From NCBI GenBank assembly GCA_035995025.1, contig DASYKY010000120.1, positions 86,498 through 150,497 of the forward strand: a DNA stretch of 64,000 bases. Reading direction: 5' to 3'. The position numbers were made by a program, and so were the translations under genes. Numbering within the stretch: the stretch's first letter is position 1; every line of letters begins with the position of its first letter. The DNA comes from Actinophytocola sp035995025 (GTDB taxonomy: Bacteria; Actinomycetota; Actinomycetes; Mycobacteriales; Pseudonocardiaceae). Shown here in pieces: positions 17,001-23,357 of the stretch. A model generated the notes under the pieces. It was given only the letters and a program-made list of their open reading frames with translations. It was not told the origin of the DNA and made no database searches.

Positions 17001-17898
17001 GGCGCAGCTCGTCGGTGGCCATCGGGCCGACGAGGAACTGCGCGTCGCGCAGCGCGGCGACCAGCCGCGGGTCCTCGGAGCAGCGTGCGTAGAAGTCCGC
17101 GCGGACGCCCAACACGACGCGCGTGCGGCTGTTGGCCGCCTGCGCCGCCGTGACGACCAGCTCGACGAACCGGGCGCGCTCCCGCTCGTCCTCGCACAGC
17201 GTGAAGATCTCCTCGAACTGGTCGACGACCAGCACGAGGTCGTCCTCCGGCGGCCGGCCGGCGAGCGCCTGCAGGACGGCGAGGTGCAGCGCCCGCGGGT
17301 CGGCGGCCAGCTCGGCGCGCAGGTCGACGGCGGACCGGCCGGTGCAGGAGGCCAGGCGCACCGCGCACTCCTCGAGCGGGCGCGGCCCGGGCGTCAGCAG
17401 CAGCACCGGATCGGCCATCGCGGGCACGACACCCGCCCGCAGCAGCGACGACTTGCCGGACCCGGACGCGCCGAAGACCCCGACGAACCGGTGTGCCCGC
17501 ACGCGCGCGACGAGCTCGTCGGTGAGCCGTTCGCGGCCGTGGAAGCGAGCCGCGTCCTCGGGCTGGAACGCGGCGAGCCCGACGTACGGGCAGGTGCCGT
17601 CGTCGCTGTCCGGGACGGGCTCGCGGGCGGTGGCCAGCTCGGCGGCCGTCTCGTGCCAGCGGGCCGCCCACTCGTCGTCGTCGGCGTCGCAGGCCCGCAC
17701 GTAGGCGAGCGTCACCGGCAGGCTCGGCAGCTTCCGGCCGGCCGCCGCCTCGGCCAGCGTCGAGGAGGAGAAGTGCGCCCGCTGGGCCAGCTCGCGGTAG
17801 GTCGGGCTGCCGGCCTTCTGCCGCAGGAGGCGCAGCTCCGCGGCGAACCGGACCAGCACGTCGTCGCTGTCGTCCAGCGGTCGTTCGCCCCGCGGCAC
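14098..17898 (-). CDS. HTH - STAND NTPase - transmembrane - 14-blade WD40 protein
   Basis: A 1266-residue protein. Residues about 10-75 form an XRE-like helix-turn-helix (FAAELRLLRQKAGSPTYRELAQRAHFSSSTL). A STAND-type NTPase follows with Walker A GASGSGKSS (143-151) and Walker B LVLVVDQFEE, then a membrane helix at about 525-550 (AVLAVLAVLVLLAGGGAVVAY). The last 650 residues hold 14 WD40 blades, most ending in LWDVRDPAHP-like sequences, enough for two seven-bladed propellers. The topology puts the DNA-binding and NTPase parts inside and the propellers outside the cell, as in nSTAND1-type actinomycete proteins of unknown signal. It starts at GTG 17898 and is divergent from small secreted proteins. 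Confidence 0.9.
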   Translation of the reverse strand: MPRGERPLDDSDDVLVRFAAELRLLRQKAGSPTYRELAQRAHFSSSTLAEAAAGRKLPSLPVTLAYVRACDADDDEWAARWHETAAELATAREPVPDSDDGTCPYVGLAAFQPEDAARFHGRERLTDELVARVRAHRFVGVFGASGSGKSSLLRAGVVPAMADPVLLLTPGPRPLEECAVRLASCTGRSAVDLRAELAADPRALHLAVLQALAGRPPEDDLVLVVDQFEEIFTLCEDERERARFVELVVTAAQAANSRTRVVLGVRADFYARCSEDPRLVAALRDAQFLVGPMATDELRRAISQPAVDAGRTVDGALLARVIADAAGQDNVLPLVSHAMRETWQRRRGNALSLAGYESSGGIRHALARTAEQTYAAFGADRGRIARSVFLRLVAIGDGTVDTKRRVTRDELGTGPDVDAVVETLARARLLTLATGTVEITHEALLSAWPRLRGWLDEDRAGLFVQQQLLESATVWDREHRDPSLLFRGGRLLAAAEWAGRDEHDTLLGERARDFLAASVRFEQRGVRLRRAVLAVLAVLVLLAGGGAVVAYQQRAAAQQERDRAVAGRLLAEAGQLAATDSSLAAQLDLVAYRRLPSRDAATSLLATGDIPLSTPLTRHTGPVYAVAYRPDGRLLATGGGDDTIQLWRTANPARPTPAGPPLKAHRDWVYWLAFSPDGHTLASASRDGTARLWDVRDPGHPRALGRPLTGHHGYVFSVSFSGDGRTLATASYDHTVRLWNVADPAHATPIGGPLTGHTDSVASAAVSPDGRTVASAGHDHVVRLWNVARHAMWGPDAVLPHDDTVYAVAFSPDSRTAATVGNDRAVHLWDVHDPAHPVPIGTPLPGHTDTLLAVAFSPDGHRLATAGADHTVRLWDVTDPAHAAPAGPPLVGHTGIVNWVAFGPGNTLASASDDHTVRIWSLPTTAVTGHTDAVDAVAFAPDGHTLATAGADRTVRLWNVRDPGHPVPWGAPLTLTDAVTRLAYRGHLLVTANSTVRLWDVRDPAHPAALATVPGAGQNLGLTLSPQGTVMVTDAPGFGLRLWDVRDPARPAVLGRPLTGHISAVQWAGFSPDGHTLASVSSDDKVRLWDVREPAHPRALPPVVTGDTVGLLWGAFSPSGAVLAIAGGGQAIRLWDVRDPAHPRALARPLTGHTGPVQWVGFSPDGNTLASAGADNTMRLWDVVDPSHPGPAGAPFSAGHTSPVNAAAFNPSGTLLASGGGDHVVELSPTDVTRAAHRICTATHGVLTPDLWTQYVPDIPYSPPCR

Positions 17899-17939
17899 GG
17901 CATCCCCCGTCCCCGTCGACTACTCGCGGCCAGTATGCC

Positions 17940-18001
17940 GTTGTCCGGCAATCGTTGTCCGGCAATTGTTGTCCGGCGCGCGGGGACCGAGGCCGGACAA
18001 C
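17940..18001. promoter_or_regulatory. three tandem 14-bp repeats plus an inverted copy in a divergent promoter
   Basis: GTTGTCCGGCAATC (17940), GTTGTCCGGCAATT (17954) and GTTGTCCGGCGCGC (17968) are consecutive 14-bp units, followed by the inverted CCGGACAACG (17992-18001). They lie in the 182-bp gap between the WD40-STAND gene and the secreted-protein operon. Spaced direct repeats with an inverted partner are typical of cooperative operator arrays. The protein that binds is unknown; the HTH of the adjacent giant protein is one candidate. Confidence 0.6.
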
Positions 18002-18080
18002 GTGATCGCGCTACAAACGACTGGTCCGGCCGATCCCGGCCCGGACGGGGGAACACACGAACAGCGAGGAGCAGAACGAG

Positions 18081-18503
18081 ATGCGTCTGCAGAAGTTGGG
18101 GATCTGCGTGGCGGGGGCGGCGGTGGGTGTCGGCGCCCTCATGGCGGCGCCCGCGTCCGCCGATCCGGGCGGAGCGACCGGGCACGCCGTCACCGGCGGC
18201 GACGTGACCGCGCAGAGCCGCTGCCTGGTCTGGACGGAGACGATCGACGGCAAGCTCGGACTGACCGCCGGCTACTTCCGGACGTGGACGGTCGAGGTCG
18301 ACCCGGGCGCGTCGGGTGATCGGGTCCGGGAGATCCAGTGCCTGACCGACTACTACGGCGATGGCCCGAGCGCGCTCGACGGTCAGTACGGCCCGGACAC
18401 GATCGCGGCGGTCAAGCGGGTGCAGAAGCAGTGCCCCCTGCCGCCGTCGGAGCAGGACGGCATCGTCGGCAAGGCGACGTGGAAATGCCTGCGCGTCCCG
18501 TGA
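18081..18503 (+). CDS. secreted peptidoglycan-binding-domain protein (copy 1)
   Basis: A 140-residue exported protein: signal peptide MRLQKLGICVAGAAVG with cleavage near APASA/DPG (about residue 28), then a mature part with a C-terminal PG_binding_1-like fold (VREIQCLTDYYG, YGPDTIAAVKRVQKQC, GKATWKCL). Several Cys residues (RCLVW, QCLTD, KQC, KCL) may form disulfides. A strong GAGGAG-type site precedes ATG 18081. It overlaps a paralogue (18485-18928) to which it is clearly similar throughout, so they arose by tandem duplication. Role in wall binding or signalling is inferred. Confidence 0.85.
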   Translation: MRLQKLGICVAGAAVGVGALMAAPASADPGGATGHAVTGGDVTAQSRCLVWTETIDGKLGLTAGYFRTWTVEVDPGASGDRVREIQCLTDYYGDGPSALDGQYGPDTIAAVKRVQKQCPLPPSEQDGIVGKATWKCLRVP

Positions 18504-18928
18504 CCGGGGCACGGCCGAGGTGGTGGCTCGCCGCGACGGCCGCCGGGGCGGCGGTCACGCTGGGCTCGCTCGCGACGCCCGCGTCCGCCGATCCCGGCGG
18601 GGCGACCGGTCACGCCACCGTCACCACCGCCGCCGACGTGACCGCGCAGAGCCGTTGCCTGGTCTGGCGCCAGACGAGCGACGGCAAGACGGGGCTGACC
18701 GCCGGCTACTTCTGGACGTGGACCGCGGTGGTCGGCCCGGGTGCGTCCGGCGACCGGGTCCGGGAGGTCCAGTGCCTCACCGACTACCAGGGCGCGGGCC
18801 CGAGCGCGCTCGACGGCGTGTACGGGCCGGACACGATCGCGGCGGTCAAGCAGGTGCAGAAGGCGTGCGGCAAGAAGCAGGACGGCAGTGTCGGCACCGA
18901 CACGTGGCGCTGCCTGCGCAACCCATGA
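18485..18928 (+). CDS. secreted peptidoglycan-binding-domain protein (copy 2)
   Basis: A roughly 147-residue paralogue of the preceding gene. It has a twin-basic N-terminus followed by a hydrophobic core (WWLAATAAGAAVTLGSLATPASA), then the same ADPGGATGHA, DVTAQSRCLVW, GLTAGYF and VQCLTDYQG blocks and the YGPDTIAAVKQVQKAC repeat of the peptidoglycan-binding fold. ATG 18485 overlaps the end of copy 1 by 19 nt. An alternative GTG at 18500 overlaps its TGA by 4 nt and would give direct translational coupling. The shared mature region suggests both act at the wall. Confidence 0.85.
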   Translation: MPARPVTGARPRWWLAATAAGAAVTLGSLATPASADPGGATGHATVTTAADVTAQSRCLVWRQTSDGKTGLTAGYFWTWTAVVGPGASGDRVREVQCLTDYQGAGPSALDGVYGPDTIAAVKQVQKACGKKQDGSVGTDTWRCLRNP

Positions 18929-18952
18929 ACACACACGGAAGGAACGACAACC

Positions 18953-19357
18953 ATGCGTAGAACGGCCAAGTGGTCGATCGCCATCGGCGCTGCCGCCGCG
19001 GCCGTGCCGATGGCGGTGGGCCTGGTGACCGGCGCGGTCACCCCGGCGTCCGCGAGCGGTGCCGCGTGCAACCCGGGCTGCTCGGCGTACGCCGAGTTCG
19101 CCTCGGACGGCGAGATCCTCACCATCCACGACTACGCCTCGGACGGGTACCCGACCGTGGCGTTGCTGGAGCTCTACGACGGCCCGGCCAACGGCTGGGA
19201 CCTCGCGGAGACCGTGGAGGACCACAACGGGTACGACGGCGCGGCGGTGTCGAAGAACCTGTCGCTGCCGGAGGGCCGGCAGGTGCGCTACCGCGCGTGT
19301 CTCGGTACGTCCGCCGACTACTGGTCGTGCAGCTCGTACCGCACCGACACCGCGTGA
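18953..19357 (+). CDS. small secreted protein, unknown function
   Basis: A 134-residue protein with a clear signal peptide (MRRTAKWSIAIGAAAAAVPMA core, cleavage near TPASA/SGA) and a mature part with two Cys pairs (CNPGC near the start; CLGTSADYWSCSSY near the end) and a beta-rich middle (ILTIHDYASDGYPTVALLELYD). It looks like a small extracellular immunoglobulin-like or jelly-roll module, but I do not recognise the family. ATG 18953 is preceded by GGAAGGA. It is the third gene of the secreted-protein operon that ends in a strong hairpin. Confidence 0.8.
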   Translation: MRRTAKWSIAIGAAAAAVPMAVGLVTGAVTPASASGAACNPGCSAYAEFASDGEILTIHDYASDGYPTVALLELYDGPANGWDLAETVEDHNGYDGAAVSKNLSLPEGRQVRYRACLGTSADYWSCSSYRTDTA

Positions 19358-19365
19358 GCCGGTGA

Positions 19366-19409
19366 GGAACGGGTGCACCCGCATCGGGGGGTGTGGGTGC
19401 ACCCGTTCC
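19366..19409. terminator. bidirectional hairpin terminator
   Basis: GGAACGGGTGCACCC (19366-19380) and GGGTGCACCCGTTCC (19395-19409) form a perfect 15-bp stem with a 14-nt loop. It fills the gap between the secreted-protein operon and the convergent tryptophan dioxygenase gene, so it can terminate both. There is no clear U-tract on either side, as is usual in actinomycetes. Confidence 0.8.
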
Positions 19410-19413
19410 GCTT

Positions 19414-20103
19414 TCACAGCACCGAACGCAGCTCCCACAGCTCCGGGTAGAAGTGGGTGCGGGCCGCCAGGCCCGCGGCGCCGGACGTGCCTGCGGAGCC
19501 GGGTCTTGCGCCGATCTGGCGTTCCACCGTGTGCACGTGGCGCTGGCGGAACAGCGACCACGCCTGGTCGTGGTCCAGGAGGGACTCCGCCAGCTCCCAC
19601 AGGGACTCGTGCTCGCGGCGGTCGGTGGCGATCTCCCGGTAGGCCTCCGTGCGTTCCGCGGGGGTCGCCACGGGGAAGCCGGCCTTCGCGAGCACCGCGA
19701 GGAAGCCGTCCCACACGCCGGGTTCGGCGGGCGGGACGGCTCCGCCCCGGGCCGAGAGCTGCTCGATCCGGCGGAACTGGGCCGACTGCGCGCCGCTGGC
19801 CGAGCCCAGCGCGTCGCGGAAACGCAGGAACTCCTGCGGTGCCATGGTGTCCAGCACGTCGAAGTGCCCCGCCAGCACCCGCTCGATCGTGGCGCACCGC
19901 CGCAACCGTAGCCGGGGCGGGTACGTCTCGCCGGCGAGCAGGTCGTCGCGGGCGGCGGTCAGCTCGGTGAGGATCTGTCGGAACCACAGCTCGCACGCCT
20001 GGTGGACGGTGATGAAGAGCAGCTCGTCGTGCTCCGCGGACCGGGGGCGGCGCTGGTCGAGCAGGTCCGGGAGACACAGGTAGTCGCCGTAGGTCAGTCG
20101 CAC
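19414..20103 (-). CDS. kynA: tryptophan 2,3-dioxygenase
   Basis: A 229-residue haem dioxygenase that opens the indole ring of L-tryptophan to N-formylkynurenine, the first step of the kynurenine pathway. The N-terminal LTYGDYLCLPDLLDQ, the FITVHQACELWFRQIL segment with substrate-contacting residues, the DTMAPQEFLRFRD block and the C-terminal RHVHTVERQIG (haem-ligand His) are diagnostic. Length is a little short of the usual 260-280 residues but all core motifs are present. It is the last gene of the minus-strand cluster, starting 8 nt after the AurF-like gene. With the formamidase-like gene at 23358-24161 it implies kynurenine supply for the cluster. Confidence 0.93.
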   Translation of the reverse strand: MRLTYGDYLCLPDLLDQRRPRSAEHDELLFITVHQACELWFRQILTELTAARDDLLAGETYPPRLRLRRCATIERVLAGHFDVLDTMAPQEFLRFRDALGSASGAQSAQFRRIEQLSARGGAVPPAEPGVWDGFLAVLAKAGFPVATPAERTEAYREIATDRREHESLWELAESLLDHDQAWSLFRQRHVHTVERQIGARPGSAGTSGAAGLAARTHFYPELWELRSVL

Positions 20104-20110
20104 GTCGTGC

Positions 20111-21031
20111 TCACACGAGCCCGTGGGCGGCGAAGGCTTCCTCGGCGCCGGGCACGTCGAGGACGCCCGCGGAGCGGAACGTCTTCACGGTCGCCCGGCA
20201 CATGTGTGCGTCGGCGCCGGACCCGGCGTACGCGTCGTCGATCACCGCGGCGGCGGTCGCACTGTCCACACCGGATATCAGCAGTGACGCGCGGACCGGT
20301 TCGACGTCCCAGGTGAGGCAGGCCTGGATCAGCGCGGGCAGGGTGTGCGCGACCGGCTCGCGCAGCCGGTGGTCCAGGTTCGTCCACAGCTCGTGGAAGA
20401 ACCTCGCGAAGAACCGGTGGTGGTGGCCCTCGTCCTTGGCGTGGTCGCGGGTCAGCTCGCGCACCACGGTGACGACCGTCGGGTCGTTCGGGATCTCGTT
20501 CAGCACCGCGGTGATCAGCGTCTCGAACACCACGGTCTGCAGCAGCGGCACCAGCTCCGGCTCGTCCGGCAGCAGCCGCTGCCCGGTCTCCTCCAGCCGG
20601 TCGACGAACCAGCCGAAGTCCCATGGCGGGATCGCCACGCCGGTGGCGTTCGCGATCTGGTCGGCCAGGTCCAGGCTGTACAGCGCGTGGTAGCCCTCGT
20701 CGCAGTAGACCTTGAACGCGTCCATCCGCATGGTGTTCGGCAGGTCCAGCCCGGCGCGGCCGTTCGCGATCCGCTCCGCGGTGGTGTTGACGATCCTGGT
20801 CTCCAGGTGCGTGGTCGACAGCAGGAACTGGTGCAGGTGCCGGATCGTCACCTCGCGCCGCCGCTGTTCCGGCAGGTCCGCGAGCGCCTCGTGCGCGAGG
20901 TAGGGCACCAGGTGCCGCGGGTAGAACACCTTGCCGTCGTCGATCTCGGGGCCGACCTCTTCGGCGAACATCCGGCGCACGCCGCTGCGTACCCCGGCGG
21001 TCTCGTACCACCGGTCGAACGGGCTGCTCAC
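20111..21031 (-). CDS. AurF-type diiron N-oxygenase
   Basis: A 306-residue helical protein of the p-aminobenzoate N-oxygenase AurF family, which oxidises aryl amines stepwise to hydroxylamine, nitroso and nitro groups. The proposed iron ligands E77, E112, H115, E170, H197, E201 and H204 have nearly the same spacing as the seven ligands of AurF (in THLETR, DEGYHALYS, VFETLIT and HAKDEGHH). GTG 21031 overlaps the stop of a mini-ORF by 4 nt and is preceded by its GAGGGG. Together with kynurenine-forming genes in the same operon, an aniline derived from tryptophan is the likely substrate. That is inference. Confidence 0.88.
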   Translation of the reverse strand: MSSPFDRWYETAGVRSGVRRMFAEEVGPEIDDGKVFYPRHLVPYLAHEALADLPEQRRREVTIRHLHQFLLSTTHLETRIVNTTAERIANGRAGLDLPNTMRMDAFKVYCDEGYHALYSLDLADQIANATGVAIPPWDFGWFVDRLEETGQRLLPDEPELVPLLQTVVFETLITAVLNEIPNDPTVVTVVRELTRDHAKDEGHHHRFFARFFHELWTNLDHRLREPVAHTLPALIQACLTWDVEPVRASLLISGVDSATAAAVIDDAYAGSGADAHMCRATVKTFRSAGVLDVPGAEEAFAAHGLV

Positions 21032-21105
21032 GACGGCCCCTCGCAGGCTCGGTGCCGCCGCTCGCGGTCGCCCTGTGACATTGGTTCGCTCGCAAGCTCG
21101 CTCAC
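21028..21105 (-). CDS. 25-codon mini-ORF, coupling module copy 2
   Basis: GTG-to-TGA frame with the pattern VSELASEP..QGDRER..RACEGPS. It differs from the adjoining upstream copy by one base (codon 24). Both ends are 4-nt GTGA overlaps: its start with the stop of copy 1, its stop with the start of the AurF-like gene. Codons 22-24 contain GAGGGG, which is the ribosome-binding site of the downstream gene. I know no function for the peptide; the unit may act as DNA or RNA. Existence of the repeat is certain, translation is inferred. Confidence 0.65.
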   Translation of the reverse strand: MSELASEPMSQGDRERRHRACEGPS

Positions 21106-21179
21106 GACGCCCCCTCGCAGGCTCGGTGCCGCCGCTCGCGGTCGCCCTGTGACATTGGTTCGCTCGCAAGCTCGCTCAC
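21102..21179 (-). CDS. 25-codon mini-ORF, coupling module copy 1
   Basis: Same module as the neighbouring copy (period 74 nt), reading VSELASEP..QGDRER..RACEGAS. Its GTG overlaps the TGA of the PLP-enzyme gene by 4 nt, and its TGA overlaps the GTG of copy 2. A third, diverged unit lies at 53311-53388 on the other strand in an unrelated operon, also with 4-nt overlaps on both sides. The copy in tandem here points to recent duplication. Confidence 0.65.
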   Translation of the reverse strand: MSELASEPMSQGDRERRHRACEGAS

Positions 21180-22369
21180 GACCCCAACACCTCGACGAGC
21201 CGCGTCACGCCCGTCGCCACCGTGGCGGCGTCGGTGGCGTGGCAGAGCCGGAACCAGCCCGGCTCCGGGCACGCGAACGCCGTGCCGGGCAGGATGTTCA
21301 CCCGGCCCGAGCGCAGGATCCGTTGCCACAGCGCGTGTTCGCCCGCGGCGGTCGGCTCGGGCAGGTGCGGGCGCAGGTCGGCCCACAGCGAGAACCCGCC
21401 GGCCGGCTCGACGTAGCCGATGCCGCCCGCCGCCAGCAGCTTCGTGGTCGCGGCCGCGGACTCGCCCAGCCGCCGCCGGTTCTCCGCGAGGAACTCGCCG
21501 ACCCACGCCGTGTCGCTCAGCAGCGCGGTGACCAGCGCCTGGGTGTGCGTGGACACCGGCGCGAAGTAGGCCAGCGCGCGGGCCGCCGCCCGGACCTCCT
21601 CGTTCCGCGTGTGCAGCACGCCGACCTTGAACCCGGACAGGCCGAAGTCCTTGGCCAGGCCCCAGATGCCGTGCACGCCGTCGGCGCCGGTCATGCTGGT
21701 GAACTCGGCACCGAACGCGGAGTACGCGTAGATCTCGTCGGCGATCACGTCCACCGAGTGCGCGGCCGCCACGTCCAGCACGTCGCGCAGCACGGTGGCC
21801 GGATGCACCTGGCCGACCGGGTTGCCCGGCGACGTGACCGCGAGCGCGCGCACCACGACGCCGTCGCGCCGCGCGGTGCTCAGCGCCCGGTCGAGCACCG
21901 CCGGGTCGAGCGCGAACCCGGTGCCCGGGCTCATCGGGGCGGGCACCAGCACCGCGCCCGAGCGGGCGGTGAGGTCGGTGTCGAACGCGGCGTAGTAGGG
22001 CGCGGGCACCATGATCGCCTCGCCCGGGTCGCACAGCGCCGTGGCGAGGACGTCCAGGGCCGCGGTCGCGCCGCTGACCACCACCAGGTCCTCGGGGTCG
22101 GCGCCGGGCCACACCGGGCCGAGCGCCGCGGCGATCGCGGCCCGCAGCTCGGGCGTGCCGTACAACAGTCCATAGTGGACGTCCTGTTGGCGGACGGGTA
22201 CGGACAGGCGGGGCTCGAGCAGGTCCCACACCAGCCGGTTGTCCGCGGTGCCCAGGTTGACGTAGCCACCCGGGTTTTCCGGGCCGTACCGGTCGGCCTC
22301 GGCCTCGAAGTGGGCCGCCGCGATCACGGGCACGTCGGCGGCGAGCAGCTTGGCAGCACGCGAGGTCAT
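21176..22369 (-). CDS. PLP-dependent fold-type I aminotransferase, ACC-synthase-like
   Basis: A 397-residue class I/II aminotransferase-fold enzyme. The HYGLLYGTPELRAAIA segment, VVVSGATAALDVL, the DPGEAIMVPAPYYAAFDTDL block, DEIYAYSAFG and the Schiff-base region GLAKDFGLSGFKVG resemble ACC-synthase-like enzymes more than ordinary aspartate aminotransferases. The C-terminal Arg-containing PGWFRLCHA binds the substrate carboxylate. Starting at ATG 22369 places GGGGAGG at the right distance. It could transaminate kynurenine or a related amino acid, or catalyse an elimination/substitution on an S-adenosylmethionine-like substrate. The sequence does not decide which. Confidence 0.85.
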   Translation of the reverse strand: MTSRAAKLLAADVPVIAAAHFEAEADRYGPENPGGYVNLGTADNRLVWDLLEPRLSVPVRQQDVHYGLLYGTPELRAAIAAALGPVWPGADPEDLVVVSGATAALDVLATALCDPGEAIMVPAPYYAAFDTDLTARSGAVLVPAPMSPGTGFALDPAVLDRALSTARRDGVVVRALAVTSPGNPVGQVHPATVLRDVLDVAAAHSVDVIADEIYAYSAFGAEFTSMTGADGVHGIWGLAKDFGLSGFKVGVLHTRNEEVRAAARALAYFAPVSTHTQALVTALLSDTAWVGEFLAENRRRLGESAAATTKLLAAGGIGYVEPAGGFSLWADLRPHLPEPTAAGEHALWQRILRSGRVNILPGTAFACPEPGWFRLCHATDAATVATGVTRLVEVLGS

Positions 22370-22502
22370 GACTGTGCCGCCTCCCCGGAATCTTCCCGCG
22401 TGGTCACGCTCGGGTGGCGCCGTTGCGTTCGGCACGTGCCGGTGGCCGGGTCGCGTCCCGTTCCCCTTGGGTGCGGTTGGCAGCGGCGCGGCTCATCCTG
22501 TG

Positions 22503-23306
22503 TCATGCCATGCCCTCCACGGATGCCGTCGCGTTCTGGTCGATCAGGCCGGGCCGGACGCCGAGGCCCATCGACGCGTCTAGCACGGCCCCGTGCAGGG
22601 GCGCCGCGTGCTCGCCGGTGAGCCACCACACGAGCGAGGCGATCTCCTCCGGGCGCAGCAGCCGGCCCTTCGGCAGCCGTGCGGTGAGCGCGGCCCGTTC
22701 CTCGGGCGAGAGGTGGGACAGCGTGCTGGCCTCCAGCATGTTGGTCTCGACCGCGCCCGGGTTGACCGCGAACATGTCCACCGGCGTGTGCACCAGCTCC
22801 GCGGCGAGGTGGCGGGTGAGGTAGGCGAGCGCCGCCTTGCTCATCCCGTCGGCGACGTGGAAGCCGGGGAACACCGCGACGCCGCCGCCGACGCTGCCGA
22901 TGTTGACCACCTTGCCGAAGCCGCGCTCGATCATGCCCGGCAGCAGCCGCTGGATCAGCCACAGTGGACCGACGCTGTTGATCTGCAGGAACGCGGCGGC
23001 CTGTTCGTGGTCGGCACCCGGGACGTGGTCGGCCACCGTCGCGCTGCCCACGGCGGCGTTGTTGACCAGCACGTCGACCGGCCCGGGCAGCAGGTCCAGC
23101 AGCTGCTCGTGGCTCGCCCAGTCACCCTGGTCGAACTCGAACGCCCCGCACTGCGTGCCGGTCCCGGACAGCTCGGCGACCAGCGCCTCCGCGCGGTCGC
23201 GGCCGTGGCGGTAGGTGAACCACACGCAGTCGCCCGCCGCGGCGAACTGTCGCGCACAGGCCCGGCCGATACCGCTGGAACCTCCGGTGATCAGTACGTT
23301 CCGCAT
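22503..23306 (-). CDS. SDR-fold oxidoreductase lacking the catalytic tyrosine
   Basis: A 267-residue short-chain dehydrogenase/reductase-fold protein with a normal cofactor motif TGGSSGIGRA (residues 7-16) and NNAAV. S138 (NIGSV) and K157 are present, but the canonical Y-x3-K reads DGMSK, so Asp153 replaces Tyr. The C-terminal half, with VNPGAVETNML and a lid helix, is typical. Tyr loss may mean altered chemistry or a non-redox role. It is the second gene of the kynurenine cluster, 51 bp downstream of the formamidase-like gene and 133 bp upstream of the PLP-enzyme gene. Confidence 0.85.
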   Translation of the reverse strand: MRNVLITGGSSGIGRACARQFAAAGDCVWFTYRHGRDRAEALVAELSGTGTQCGAFEFDQGDWASHEQLLDLLPGPVDVLVNNAAVGSATVADHVPGADHEQAAAFLQINSVGPLWLIQRLLPGMIERGFGKVVNIGSVGGGVAVFPGFHVADGMSKAALAYLTRHLAAELVHTPVDMFAVNPGAVETNMLEASTLSHLSPEERAALTARLPKGRLLRPEEIASLVWWLTGEHAAPLHGAVLDASMGLGVRPGLIDQNATASVEGMA

Positions 23307-23357
23307 GCCGCCCTTTCAGTTGTCGGTTCTGTTGTCTGTTCGGTTGTGGGAGGGGTG

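Noticed and set aside
17940..17981. The tandem 14-bp units considered as a CRISPR array.
   Set aside because: There are no spacers between units; unit length is too short and no cas genes are in the window.
21028..21179. The tandem repeat considered as an insertion sequence or MITE.
   Set aside because: It has no terminal inverted repeats or target-site duplication that I can see, and its boundaries coincide with start/stop overlaps rather than with a transposon end.
20345..22621. A 758-codon plus-strand frame across the AurF-like and PLP-enzyme genes.
   Set aside because: The reverse frames encode the conserved enzymes with correct ribosome sites and overlaps; the plus product is low-complexity antisense.
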